DNA of 64,000 bases from an uncultured Draconibacterium sp. (GCF_963675585.1 NZ_OY776414.1:3699001-3763000), one strand, 5' to 3'; counted from the first letter of the stretch, positions 26,810 to 35,268 are shown. Notes: generated by a model from the sequence alone, not told the origin. Translations and numbers: made by a program.

Positions 26810-28783
26810 TTATTCATAGCCGGGAACCACAATTATTTGATTATTAAAACCTTCTTTCGATATTAATTCTTTAACCGCGGTGTTGTTTTTTAAATTGTAG
26901 GATACCGATTGTTTACGCAATAAAAATAAAACATGGATTTCGTCCGGCTTATTACCCGGAATACCAAAGCCATTTGTTTTAAAACTAATTTTGTGTTTAT
27001 TTTTCTTTGGTATTGTTGTTTTTATATTCGGCAGTTCAGCCCAATTTTCTATTTCAAAAACGAGCTGATCGTCTGGTTTAGGTAACTTATTTAACTTTTG
27101 TATAATTGAAACAAAGGAGGGCTCATGTTCCAGATTTGAAGGAATGTGAACAACAAATTTATTAAAATCGGTAAGATTTCGATTCATGTTAATGGCATAC
27201 AAAGTCTGCTGACTGGTTAATAAATGGTCGAATATATTTCCGAATAAGCGTTGCGATGTTGTACTCTTTTCCACCCACCCAAAAACAATATCTGTAGCCA
27301 TGTATTCTTTTGCTGCCCGAATAATTCCGCTCGAGATGCTTAAATCGACGCGGGTAATTACTTTCAGGGTTTCGTTTAGGTTATTAAATTCCGCCACATT
27401 TGTTTCAAGGCTCTCTCGTATTTTCAGGATATTCTCTCTGCTGCTTCTATTTTCATTCAGTATATTGATAACATATACAGGTTCCGTTTGATTTAATTTT
27501 TGAAAACAAGTTGCTATACCTATGAGGTTTGCCATATTCAAAGGATTCGAAATGGGTACAAGTATCCTTTCGGAGTGTTTGGTTTCGTTTGTAAAACTGG
27601 AGTTTAATACAATTCTTTTTCCCGATTTCTCTGTAATAAATGAAGCAACAAGACTACTAACCAAAATTACAAATACGGTCGCATTAAAAATTGCAATATC
27701 AATTATGTGCTTTTCGTAACCAATAAGAATGATCGCAATGGTAGCTGCTGCGTGCGAACTGGTTAATCCAAACAACAGGTTACGTTGAATGTTGCTAAAT
27801 TTTAGCATTTTCTGAGAAATAAAAGCCGCCAGCCATTTCCCGGCAAAAGCAGTTGCGATTAAAACGGAGGTTACATACCAGAGATAAGGTCCCGAAATTA
27901 AAACCCGTGTATCAATCAACATCCCAATGCCAATCAGAAATACTGGAATAAACAAAATATTTCCAACAAAATCGACATGATGCATTAGTAACGAGTTTTT
28001 TGGAATGCTTCTGTTTAGTGCTAATCCGGCCATAAACGCTCCAATAATAGGCTCAGTTCCTATTCGCTCAGCCGCAAAAGATGAGATACAAACCATAAAT
28101 AATAGAAAAAGGTAATGTACCGGTCTGTCGCGTTTAATGTGTTTAAAAAACCAACGGGCGATTATTGGGAAAAAATAAAATATTAAGAAGGTGTAAATGC
28201 CAAAATACAACACTAGTTTTAGTACTTCAAACCCAAGTGTATTACCTTGAAAATTTTGCGTGGCAATGGATAAAATCAGGAGAACAAGCGTATCGGTAAT
28301 AATGGTTCCGCCAATGGCCGTTAGGACCGAAACATCGCGATTAACACCAAGTTTTCGCACTATAGGGTAGGCCACTAGGGTGTGTGTGGAAAACATGATT
28401 GAAACCAAAACAGTGGCCTGATTCTCTAATTGCAGTATATTTTTCGACACAAGTAGCCCCAGAATAAACGGAATAATAAAAGTAGCTAATCCAAATACTA
28501 TACTGCTTTTACGGCTTGTTTTCAATTTTTCAGGATCGAGCTCAAGTCCGGCCATAAACATAATATACAGCAGGCCAACGGTTCCCAACAATTCGATACT
28601 TGAATCTCTGGCTAAAATATTTAAACCATAAGGCCCCACAAGAACCCCCATAATTATAAAAGAAGCAACATCGGGAATTTTAACAAGCTTAAACAAAAAA
28701 GGGGATATGAGAACAATACCCATTATTGCCGTAAAAATTGACAATGGCTCATGAAGCGGGAGTATGGGACTGAATAGGGCCAT
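26810..28783 (-). CDS. CPA2-type cation/H+ antiporter (Kef-like)
   Basis: 657 residues. Residues 1 to about 385 hold 12 or so membrane spans of the Na+/H+ exchanger fold (IPDVASFIIMGVLVGPYGLN, STHTLVAYPIVRKLGVNRD, EPIIGAFMAGLALNRSIPKN). The cytoplasmic C-terminal 270 residues look like two universal-stress-protein-like halves (ERILVPISNPLNMANLIGIA, DIVFGWVEKSTTS). It would exchange monovalent cations for protons. It is divergent from the PiT-type transporter, across an 800-base spacer. Confidence 0.88.
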   Translation of the reverse strand: MALFSPILPLHEPLSIFTAIMGIVLISPFLFKLVKIPDVASFIIMGVLVGPYGLNILARDSSIELLGTVGLLYIMFMAGLELDPEKLKTSRKSSIVFGLATFIIPFILGLLVSKNILQLENQATVLVSIMFSTHTLVAYPIVRKLGVNRDVSVLTAIGGTIITDTLVLLILSIATQNFQGNTLGFEVLKLVLYFGIYTFLIFYFFPIIARWFFKHIKRDRPVHYLFLLFMVCISSFAAERIGTEPIIGAFMAGLALNRSIPKNSLLMHHVDFVGNILFIPVFLIGIGMLIDTRVLISGPYLWYVTSVLIATAFAGKWLAAFISQKMLKFSNIQRNLLFGLTSSHAAATIAIILIGYEKHIIDIAIFNATVFVILVSSLVASFITEKSGKRIVLNSSFTNETKHSERILVPISNPLNMANLIGIATCFQKLNQTEPVYVINILNENRSSRENILKIRESLETNVAEFNNLNETLKVITRVDLSISSGIIRAAKEYMATDIVFGWVEKSTTSQRLFGNIFDHLLTSQQTLYAINMNRNLTDFNKFVVHIPSNLEHEPSFVSIIQKLNKLPKPDDQLVFEIENWAELPNIKTTIPKKNKHKISFKTNGFGIPGNKPDEIHVLFLLRKQSVSYNLKNNTAVKELISKEGFNNQIIVVPGYE

Positions 28784-29590
28784 AATTTTTGCGTTTTTAT
28801 TTGTTTAAACTGATAAAAAATATCCTCTTAATGGTATAATAAGCGAATCGGAAGTAATCCAATTGCATCCTATAGGTCCATTAAAAAGTACTACACAAGC
28901 TAAACCTGAAAGCAACAGTATAATTGTAATACTCAAATTTACTATTGAGACGACTTAGTAATAAATGGTAACCAAATTAAAAATCATCCAGATATTATTT
29001 TGATAAAGTATTTTGATTTGATTGTTACCAATGATTGATGTCGCGTCTTAATAATAGATTCAACTTTAATGTCATGAAAACAAACAATATCTTGATTACT
29101 CGACTACTTCGTTTCTGTGGTAAAATAGTTACCACAATTGTTTCAGGAATACCACGGGAGAGAATAACTTTGAAACCCGAAAACAAAGCTACACTTGTAA
29201 ACAAGAAAGAAAGTTTCAAACGTGATGATGAAAAGCACTATCATCGCCCAGTGGCAAAACCAGTTGTCGAGAAACAAACTCTTCTTAAGGAGGTAAAAAA
29301 AACAAAAGCTCCTCATCAAGGCAATTCATAAACAGTTACAGTTGGCAAAAACCTTAGACAGCTTAACAACATTAATGGGAAAGAAACAGGAAAGGAATTA
29401 AAGTCATTCGCCATTTACAATTTCAGATGATGCTGGAACAGAAAAAAGGCTGTCAAGAAAATGAGTAAACTATATTTTAGCAATACTTACCAACAATAAG
29501 CGATTAAAAACCCTGATATGAATTCAAAAGTTCAATCTCAAAAAAAAAGTTGAAATCTGTTGGCGGTATAAATTTACAATGCACTTTTAA
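28784..29590. other. 807-bp region between antiporter and PiT-type gene
   Basis: AT-rich spacer. The only candidate gene is the small frame at 29071-29331. I see no RNA gene, IS remnant or strong hairpin elsewhere in it. Confidence 0.5.
29071..29331 (+). CDS. Possible small basic protein
   Basis: 86 codons from MKTNNILITRLL, rich in Lys/Arg (RRDDEKH-type composition, KKTKAPHQGNS end). No homology recognised. It is supported only by being open and by lying in an otherwise empty 800-base gap; an in-frame ATG at 29035 is an alternative start. A chance frame is quite possible. Confidence 0.3.
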   Translation, partial: VMKTNNILITRLLRFCGKIVTTIVSGIPRERITLKPENKATLVNKKESFKRDDEKHYHRPVAKPVVEKQTLLKEVKKTKAPHQGNS

Positions 29591-30622
29591 ATGACACTTC
29601 CTATTTTAAACCATTTACTTATTCCGTTTTTAGTTGCCATGTTTCTTGCCATAAATATGGGAGGAAGTGGAACTGCCCCCTCTTTCGCACTTGCTTTTGG
29701 TACCGGAGTTATACGGCAAAACCTCATTCCCGGACTTTTTGGTTTTATGGTTTTTGCCGGTGCAATTATTGCCGGTAAAGCAACGGCAACAACTATTGGT
29801 TCGGAGATCATCAATCCTGACCGATTGAATTATGCGATTACAACGATAATTCTATTGTCCATTGCCCTGGCCTTATTTTTTGCTAATTTGCTGGGCATTC
29901 CGCAATCAACCAGCCAAGCCACTGTTTTGTCCATTTCGGCAGCATCACTTTATTTCAACGATTTTAATTCAAAAAAACTTTTTCTCGAGATTATTCCTAC
30001 GTGGTTTGCTTTACCTTTAGTAGCCTTTTTTGTGTGTTATTTTATTGGAAAATACATTTACAATCCACTTCGAAAAAAAGGAGTATTTATGTCGGGGGCC
30101 GTAAACAACCATCCGCTTATTAAAATTCTCATTATTGCAACCTCTCTTTATGTTGCATTCTCTATTGGAGCGAATAATGTTGCCAATGCTGCAGGGCCAA
30201 TTGCCGTTATGACAATTAATGAACTGGGCATCAATTTCAACGATTCAAATTTTATAATTATAATAATACTTACCACACTATTAATTGCGCCTAATTTTGG
30301 AATTGGAAGTTCATTATTTGGTCACAAAATTGTAAAACATACCGGAAAAGACATTATTATGCTTGGAAAAATTGAAGCAGTAATAATTGCCTTTGTTTCT
30401 GCAAGCTTATTACTGTTTACATCGATATTTAAAGGAATTCCTTCATCATTGGTACAGGTTAACGTAGCTTCTATTTTAGGGATTGGAGTAGCCAAACTGG
30501 GGGCTAAAAATATATTCTCAAAAACTCATGTAAATCGGTTTTTTATTATGTGGATTATTGCTCCTCTAATTGCTTTTCTATTCACATTGGCAGGTTTATT
30601 CTTACTCGATTATTTTAGGTAA
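29591..30622 (+). CDS. PiT-family anion permease (phosphate or sulfate)
   Basis: 343 residues, about 10 membrane spans in two inverted halves, as in the PiT family. The C-terminal half keeps the family signature GANNVANAAGPIAVM (about residue 195). In the N-terminal half the matching motif has changed to NMGGSGTAPSFALAFGTG, so the Asn-Asp pair expected in a phosphate transporter is missing. PiT relatives such as CysP carry sulfate, so the substrate is uncertain. No PhoU-like partner is adjacent. Confidence 0.8.
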   Translation: MTLPILNHLLIPFLVAMFLAINMGGSGTAPSFALAFGTGVIRQNLIPGLFGFMVFAGAIIAGKATATTIGSEIINPDRLNYAITTIILLSIALALFFANLLGIPQSTSQATVLSISAASLYFNDFNSKKLFLEIIPTWFALPLVAFFVCYFIGKYIYNPLRKKGVFMSGAVNNHPLIKILIIATSLYVAFSIGANNVANAAGPIAVMTINELGINFNDSNFIIIIILTTLLIAPNFGIGSSLFGHKIVKHTGKDIIMLGKIEAVIIAFVSASLLLFTSIFKGIPSSLVQVNVASILGIGVAKLGAKNIFSKTHVNRFFIMWIIAPLIAFLFTLAGLFLLDYFR

Positions 30623-30684
30623 AACAGGCCACAATAAGTATCAAGAAACCCCAAATAACGTGCAAGTTAAAGTACCCCATATAA

Positions 30685-30715
30685 CAAGGAAGGAGCCCTA
30701 AAAGCTCCTTCCTTG
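30685..30715. terminator. Hairpin between PiT-type gene and 34-aa gene
   Basis: Perfect 12-bp stem CAAGGAAGGAGC with its complement (30685-30696 and 30704-30715), 7-base loop, placed between two convergent genes. Neither side has a strong T run. It likely serves as a bidirectional transcript end. Confidence 0.6.
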
Positions 30716-30820
30716 TTACATTAACATCATTGCCAGTATTAACACAACCATTAATGCAATACCGATAATTGCAGCTATTCGGTTTCCTTTTCTCTGTTCT
30801 ACACTTTCATCGGGAATCAT
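30716..30820 (-). CDS. 34-residue single-span membrane protein, copy 1
   Basis: ATG at 30820 to TAA at 30716. Residues 1-15 are polar with MIPDESVEQRKGNRIA; residues 14-34 are one hydrophobic helix (AAIIGIALMVVLILAMML). A paralogue of the same length and design lies at 32736-32840, sharing ES.EQRKGNRIA.IIGI.LM. Conservation of the polar motif plus the membrane helix in two separate loci is the evidence that it is a real gene. Function unknown. The gene ends directly at a 12-bp hairpin. Confidence 0.7.
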   Translation of the reverse strand: MIPDESVEQRKGNRIAAIIGIALMVVLILAMMLM

Positions 30821-30898
30821 GATAATTGTATGTTTTAAAGTTTAAACATCTCTTAAAAAAATGCGCCATAAGTTTGTCTCAAAGGCAAGTTCTCTGAA

Positions 30899-31519
30899 TT
30901 AAACAGCATACCCCATTTTCACCGGTCTTTTGTATTTCCTGTTTTTTGCAAATTCCAAATTGCTCAACGGGGAGATTTCGACAAGTGGATTAGTTCCTGC
31001 ATTTTCCCTTTTCTTGTCTTTTAATTCCCGGTTTTTAATTATAATATCTTTTACTAAACTCGCCCATTTCTGAGCCAGTTGCAATTCGCCCGATAAGGTC
31101 AGCTGGTCATAATCTTCATTATAAAACTCTAACCTTATTTCGGATTTGTGTTTGTAAAAAGAAAACACAAGCTGTATTCGGTCAATTACATTTACAGTAT
31201 GTTTTTGGTATTTAACCTTTCGTTCAGCTTTAACCATTTTGCAATCAGAAACCTCCAATAAATTGATGGTCTCCCTAATTTCCATGCCAGGGATGTTTCG
31301 TATAAAAAACAACCTGCTTGTTTCATTCGTATCAACACCAATAATTGTTTTATCCCACGAATTGTATTGCGAAATTTCAGAATTGTGCTCGCTGGCAAAT
31401 TTCAGTAACGGTTCCAGCGTTTTTTCATCCCTTTTTTTATTTTTCACCTTTATAAAGAATATCAGTAAGGTAATAGCCAATAGTGTAATTGACCAGCCCA
31501 AAATTATATTTAAGTCCAT
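30899..31519 (-). CDS. Membrane-anchored hypothetical protein
   Basis: 206 residues. An N-terminal span (IILGWSITLLAITLLIFFI, residues 5-23) is followed by a basic cytoplasmic part with no motif I recognise; the segment IRLEFYNEDYDQLTLSGELQLAQKWASLVKDII suggests a PH-like or alpha/beta fold but this is weak. It is the intact parent of the truncated copy at 31639-31809. Its promoter region (31520-31589) has been duplicated along with the 5' end. Confidence 0.6.
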   Translation of the reverse strand: MDLNIILGWSITLLAITLLIFFIKVKNKKRDEKTLEPLLKFASEHNSEISQYNSWDKTIIGVDTNETSRLFFIRNIPGMEIRETINLLEVSDCKMVKAERKVKYQKHTVNVIDRIQLVFSFYKHKSEIRLEFYNEDYDQLTLSGELQLAQKWASLVKDIIIKNRELKDKKRENAGTNPLVEISPLSNLEFAKNRKYKRPVKMGYAV

Positions 31520-31589
31520 TTTCTATTATTATTAACAATTTACAAGTAAGAATTTTGTGCAACATTTTAGGCTGAAGGATCAGCAAATG
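31366..31589. repeat. Local duplication, copy 1 (5' end and promoter of 206-aa gene)
   Basis: 224 bp that read identical to 31656-31879, at an offset of 290. It covers about the first 51 codons of the 206-residue gene and 70 bases upstream. Homology continues another 27 bases at the left (31339-31357 against 31614-31632) across a 15-base indel. Confidence 0.85.
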
Positions 31590-31596
31590 TATCAAC

Positions 31597-31614
31597 AGCC
31601 ATTTTTTATTATTC
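31597..31614. repeat. 18-bp inverted repeat, left arm
   Basis: AGCCATTTTTTATTATTC; its exact complement is at 31889-31906. The two arms bracket the duplicated segment and the truncated gene copy. Confidence 0.75.
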
Positions 31615-31638
31615 AATAATTGTTTTATCCCAAAATTC

Positions 31639-31809
31639 TTACGAATTGGTGAAAAATTGCGAAATTTCAGAATTGTGCTCGCTGGCAAATTTCAGTAACG
31701 GTTCCAGCGTTTTTTCATCCCTTTTTTTATTTTTCACCTTTATAAAGAATATCAGTAAGGTAATAGCCAATAGTGTAATTGACCAGCCCAAAATTATATT
31801 TAAGTCCAT
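31639..31809 (-). pseudogene. Truncated copy of the 206-aa membrane protein gene
   Basis: Same start and first 51 residues as the gene at 30899-31519, then a 15-base insertion brings FFTNS and an in-frame TAA, leaving 56 codons. The membrane anchor is retained, so a short anchor peptide could still be made from the duplicated promoter. Most likely a recent partial duplication. Confidence 0.8.
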
Positions 31810-31879
31810 TTTCTATTATTATTAACAATTTACAAGTAAGAATTTTGTGCAACATTTTAGGCTGAAGGATCAGCAAATG
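31656..31879. repeat. Local duplication, copy 2
   Basis: Second copy of 31366-31589. Lack of any difference suggests a recent event or gene conversion. Confidence 0.85.
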
Positions 31880-31888
31880 CACTTTTAC

Positions 31889-31906
31889 GAATAATAAAAA
31901 ATGGCT
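31889..31906. repeat. 18-bp inverted repeat, right arm
   Basis: GAATAATAAAAAATGGCT, exact complement of 31597-31614. It overlaps the stop codon of the 121-residue gene. Confidence 0.75.
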
Positions 31907-32270
31907 ACAAAAAATAATTAAACGGAAAAATCAGATCTATACCTTCGAGCCTGGAAATGTGGCAATCGGCATAAAAAATATAAATTGCTATTTCTTTTTT
32001 CTGGTTTAAGTCAGCATTTGCATCCTTTAAAAATTCACCAAGAAAGAATTTTTGAGAGCTTGGAAATAAACGTTCAAATGCGCTTTGTTCGTTTTCCTGA
32101 CTGGTTGCTTGATTGAACAAATCCCAGACACCGGAATTAATAAAATGATTGGTTGAAGCATAAGAATTGACTACAATATCAGCTGAATCTTTTGTTTCGT
32201 GATGTGCACTTGCCTGCACATTAAAAACAAAAGTCAGTAAAACAGCCATTGTAGAGAAAAACCGCTTCAT
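31905..32270 (-). CDS. Small secreted hypothetical protein
   Basis: 121 residues. A clear signal peptide (RFFSTMAVLLTFVFNVQASA) precedes a mature part with ADIVVNSYASTNHFINSGVWDLF and a single Cys near the end (YADCHISRLEG). No family recognised. Its 3' end coincides with the right arm of the 18-bp inverted repeat, so the duplication event may have altered its last codons. Confidence 0.55.
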   Translation of the reverse strand: MKRFFSTMAVLLTFVFNVQASAHHETKDSADIVVNSYASTNHFINSGVWDLFNQATSQENEQSAFERLFPSSQKFFLGEFLKDANADLNQKKEIAIYIFYADCHISRLEGIDLIFPFNYFL

Positions 32271-32471
32271 TTTAGTTTTTCTATTTTGACGGTAAAAACA
32301 AGGTGGGGTAACTTAAAATTCCCAATATTTTTTTCATCCCGGACGACAAGAGTTAAAAAATACTGGAAACAGAATTACAAAGTTAAGAGCAAAGCACTGG
32401 TTGGCAATAAGGAGATGACCACAAACAATTTTATCGATACATCTTGCTAGATTTTAATTACTGGGCAACAC

Positions 32472-32500
32472 AAAGGGGAAAAACAATGGTTTTCCCCTTT
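32472..32500. terminator. Bidirectional terminator-like hairpin
   Basis: 11-bp perfect stem AAAGGGGAAAA/TTTTCCCCTTT with a 7-base loop. T-rich sequence follows on the plus side (GTTCTTTTAC). No plus-strand gene immediately upstream is evident. Confidence 0.5.
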
Positions 32501-32735
32501 GTTCTTTTACTGCGTTTTCTTTCCCAATTTTTCTAACTTCAAAATAAATTCCGTCTCTCCCTCGCCCTAAAAACCACAACGCCAGCACCCACATTTACTG
32601 CTGATTTTCCAAAATACAATGTACCATTTCCGGCATCGCGGACAATGAGCCTGCCATTGCAAACTACTTTTACCACCGGGTTCGGGATTCAGATCGTCCT
32701 TTTCAAACAAAGTAGCCAGCAAAGCTCCTTCCTTT

Positions 32736-32840
32736 TTAATTCAAAACCATTAGAAGAATTAACGCAAGCATCAGTATAATTCCGATAATTGTTGCTATTC
32801 TGTTTCCTTTTCTTTGTTCAGCACTTTCTTTGTGTATCAT
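32736..32840 (-). CDS. 34-residue single-span membrane protein, copy 2
   Basis: ATG at 32840 to TAA at 32736. MIHKESAEQRKGNRIA followed by the helix TIIGIILMLALILLMVL. It matches copy 1 (30716-30820) in length and in the EQRKGNRIA motif, with a conserved membrane helix of different residues. Sequence after the stop (AAGGAAGGAGCTTT) also resembles the left arm of the hairpin after copy 1, so gene and 3' flank were probably duplicated together and the hairpin later decayed here. Confidence 0.7.
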   Translation of the reverse strand: MIHKESAEQRKGNRIATIIGIILMLALILLMVLN

Positions 32841-33169
32841 AATTTATGCATTAATGATTGAATTATATTTTAAAATAGCTTTTGCAAAAAAACTCCCGGA
32901 ATGCAGAAAACAAAAACCAACAAACAACTTATAAACAGAAAACTATTTTTTCCGGGATTTTCTATTTTGACGAAGAAACCGTGTTGGGTAACTGAATTTT
33001 CTCAATTATTTTTTACGTGGGAAAAAACAGGGAATAAGATGGTTAAAGGATGGAATGTCCGGACACAAAAAAAGCCCCGAATCTCTTCGAGGCCTGTAAA
33101 TTGTATAGCTTCATCTTCAAAAAGCTAACAAAAAAACCTTCCATCATACGAAGGAAGGTTTTACATTTG

Positions 33170-33217
33170 GGTGGATGATCCCGACCTGAATCGGGACGAC
33201 CTCCCGAAACACAATCC
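33170..33217 (-). pseudogene. Orphan tRNA-His 3' half, copy B1
   Basis: Acceptor 3' strand, altered T arm and anticodon-arm 3' part of tRNA-His, starting in the anticodon stem. The T stem-loop is replaced by the palindrome TCCCGACCTGAATCGGGA (plus strand). It has AAACACAATCC where some copies have AACCACAATCC. No 5' half. Confidence 0.85.
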
Positions 33218-33222
33218 AGTAT

Positions 33223-33483
33223 CTATTCCTTTTGTGAATGTTTATCAATCCACATTTTAACCTTTGCCGGATTTTTAAAACCCTTTAACTTTCTTTCCAT
33301 TAAAATTGCCTCAGTACGTGTTTCGAATGCTACTGAATAGAGCAATTCCCAGGGACCTTTACCTTTGGTATATCTACTTTGTCCGGAATTATGTCGAACC
33401 AATCTTTTGGCAACATCTCCTGTCTGACCAATATACAATTTCCCGGTTTCCTCCGATTCTAATATATAAGTATAAAATGGCAT
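33223..33483 (-). CDS. GIY-YIG nuclease, array B copy 1 (distal)
   Basis: 86 residues from MPFYTYILESE. GIY equivalent TYI (5-7), YIG 17-19, Arg27, Glu63 in EAILMERKLKG. The protein is identical to the other five copies from this start. An extra A in the T run upstream changes the frame there, which lets an upstream ATG read in; the MPFY start is the one shared by all copies. It belongs to the same superfamily as the array A protein (shared TKG..PW.LLY) but a different subfamily. Confidence 0.82.
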   Translation of the reverse strand: MPFYTYILESEETGKLYIGQTGDVAKRLVRHNSGQSRYTKGKGPWELLYSVAFETRTEAILMERKLKGFKNPAKVKMWIDKHSQKE

Positions 33484-33616
33484 TTTTGAAGTAAGATACA
33501 ACTTAAGCGACATAAAAAAAGCCCCGAATCTCTTCGAGGCCTGTAAATTGTAAAGCTTCATCTTCAAAAAGCTAACAAAAAAACCTTCCATCATACGAAG
33601 GAAGGTTTTACATTTG

Positions 33617-33664
33617 GGTGGATGATCCCGACCTGAATCGGGACGACCTCCCGAACCACAATCC
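33617..33664 (-). pseudogene. Orphan tRNA-His 3' half, copy B2
   Basis: As copy B1, with AACCACAATCC in the anticodon region. The T arm is replaced by the same 18-base palindrome. Confidence 0.85.
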
Positions 33665-33669
33665 AGTAT

Positions 33670-33930
33670 CTATTCCTTTTGCGAATGTTTATCAATCCAC
33701 ATTTTAACCTTTGCCGGATTTTTAAAACCCTTTAACTTTCTTTCCATTAAAATTGCCTCAGTACGTGTTTCGAATGCTACTGAATAGAGCAATTCCCAGG
33801 GACCTTTACCTTTGGTATATCTACTTTGTCCGGAATTGTGCCGAACTAATCTTTTGGCAACATCTCCTGTCTGACCAATATACAATTTCCCGGTTTCCTC
33901 CGATTCTAATATATAAGTATAAAATGGCAT
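33670..33930 (-). CDS. GIY-YIG nuclease, array B copy 2
   Basis: 86 residues, identical protein to copy 1. It carries the TCG form of the Ser codon near the end, the TTA-GTT-CGG-CAC form around residue 30 and the TAT form of the two early Tyr codons, a combination different from its neighbours. Confidence 0.82.
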   Translation of the reverse strand: MPFYTYILESEETGKLYIGQTGDVAKRLVRHNSGQSRYTKGKGPWELLYSVAFETRTEAILMERKLKGFKNPAKVKMWIDKHSQKE

Positions 33931-34062
33931 TTTTGAAGTAAGATACAACTTAAGCGACATAAAAAAGCCCCGAATCTCTTCGAGGCCTGTAAATTGTATA
34001 GCTTCATCTTCAAAAAGCTAACAAAAAAACCTTCCATCATAAGAAGGAAGGTTTTACATTTG

Positions 34063-34110
34063 GGTGGATGATCCCGACCTGAATCGGGACGACCTCCCGA
34101 ACCACAATCC
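34063..34110 (-). pseudogene. Orphan tRNA-His 3' half, copy B3
   Basis: As copy B2. The adjacent terminator hairpin just outside the orphan half has ATAAGAAGG instead of ATACGAAGG in its loop side. Confidence 0.85.
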
Positions 34111-34115
34111 AGTAT

Positions 34116-34376
34116 CTATTCCTTTTGCGAATGTTTATCAATCCACATTTTAACCTTTGCCGGATTTTTAAAACCCTTTAACTTTCTTTCCATTAAAATT
34201 GCCTCAGTACGTGTTTCGAATGCTACTGAATAGAGCAATTCCCAGGGACCTTTACCTTTGGTATATCTACTTTGTCCGGAATTGTGCCGAACTAATCTTT
34301 TGGCAACATCTCCTGTCTGACCAATATACAATTTCCCGGTTTCCTCCGATTCTAATATGTAAGTGTAAAATGGCAT
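34116..34376 (-). CDS. GIY-YIG nuclease, array B copy 3
   Basis: 86 residues, identical protein. TCG Ser codon, TTA/CGG/CAC block and TAC forms of the early Tyr codons. Seven codons upstream TCA of other units is TTA (5' flank, outside the chosen start). Confidence 0.82.
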   Translation of the reverse strand: MPFYTYILESEETGKLYIGQTGDVAKRLVRHNSGQSRYTKGKGPWELLYSVAFETRTEAILMERKLKGFKNPAKVKMWIDKHSQKE

Positions 34377-34508
34377 TTTTAAAGTAAGATACAACTTAAG
34401 CGACATAAAAAAGCCCCGAATCTCTTCGAGGCCTGTAAATTGTATAGCTTCATCTTCAAAAAGCTAACAAAAAAACCTTCCATCATACGAAGGAAGGTTT
34501 TACATTTG

Positions 34509-34556
34509 GGTGGATGATCCCGACCTGAATCGGGACGACCTCCCGAAACACAATCC
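34509..34556 (-). pseudogene. Orphan tRNA-His 3' half, copy B4
   Basis: As copy B1 (AAACACAATCC form), T arm replaced by the palindrome. Confidence 0.85.
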
Positions 34557-34561
34557 AGTAT

Positions 34562-34822
34562 CTATTCCTTTTGTGAATGTTTATCAATCCACATTTTAAC
34601 CTTTGCCGGATTTTTAAAACCCTTTAACTTTCTTTCCATTAAAATTGCCTCAGTACGTGTTTCGAATGCTACTGAATAGAGCAATTCCCAGGGACCTTTA
34701 CCTTTGGTATATCTACTTTGTCCGGAATTGTGCCGAACTAATCTTTTGGCAACATCTCCTGTCTGACCAATATACAATTTCCCGGTTTCCTCCGATTCTA
34801 ATATGTAAGTGTAAAATGGCAT
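34562..34822 (-). CDS. GIY-YIG nuclease, array B copy 4
   Basis: 86 residues, identical protein. TCA Ser codon, TTA/CGG/CAC block, TAC Tyr codons: a recombinant of the patterns seen in copies 1 and 3. Confidence 0.82.
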   Translation of the reverse strand: MPFYTYILESEETGKLYIGQTGDVAKRLVRHNSGQSRYTKGKGPWELLYSVAFETRTEAILMERKLKGFKNPAKVKMWIDKHSQKE

Positions 34823-34954
34823 TTTTAAAGTAAGATACAACTTAAGCGACATAAAAAAGCCCCGAATCTCTTCGAGGCCTGTAAATTGTATAGCTTCATC
34901 TTCAAAAAGCTAACAAAAAAACCTTCCATCATACGAAGGAAGGTTTTACATTTG

Positions 34955-35002
34955 GGTGGATGATCCCGACCTGAATCGGGACGACCTCCCGAAACACAAT
35001 CC
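34955..35002 (-). pseudogene. Orphan tRNA-His 3' half, copy B5
   Basis: AAACACAATCC form, T arm replaced by the palindrome. Confidence 0.85.
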
Positions 35003-35007
35003 AGTAT

Positions 35008-35268
35008 CTATTCCTTTTGTGAATGTTTATCAATCCACATTTTAACCTTTGCCGGATTTTTAAAACCCTTTAACTTTCTTTCCATTAAAATTGCCTCAGT
35101 ACGTGTTTCGAATGCTACTGAATAGAGCAATTCCCAGGGACCTTTACCTTTGGTATATCTACTTTGTCCGGAATTATGTCGAACCAATCTTTTGGCAACA
35201 TCTCCTGTCTGACCAATATACAATTTCCCGGTTTCCTCCGATTCTAATATATAAGTATAAAATGGCAT
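35008..35268 (-). CDS. GIY-YIG nuclease, array B copy 5
   Basis: 86 residues, identical protein. Same synonymous pattern as distal copy 1 (TCA, TTG/CGA/CAT, TAT), although four units away. Confidence 0.82.
   Translation of the reverse strand: MPFYTYILESEETGKLYIGQTGDVAKRLVRHNSGQSRYTKGKGPWELLYSVAFETRTEAILMERKLKGFKNPAKVKMWIDKHSQKE

Larger units (their letters stand above)
32271..33065. other. 795-bp region before array B
   Basis: Contains a hairpin at 32472-32500 (AAAGGGGAAAA and complement, 11 bp) and the second 34-residue gene at 32736-32840. Between about 32540 and 32735 the minus strand is richer in G+C than its surroundings and two overlapping frames look protein-like, one with NGRLIVRDAGNGTLYFGKSA and one with a CPRC/CGCWRCG cysteine pattern; neither has a convincing start, so I read it as a decayed coding remnant. 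The rest shows nothing I can name. Confidence 0.45.

Noticed and set aside
32901-33128. Plus-strand 75-codon frame
   Set aside because: No recognisable features, and its end runs into the hairpin and terminator of array B.
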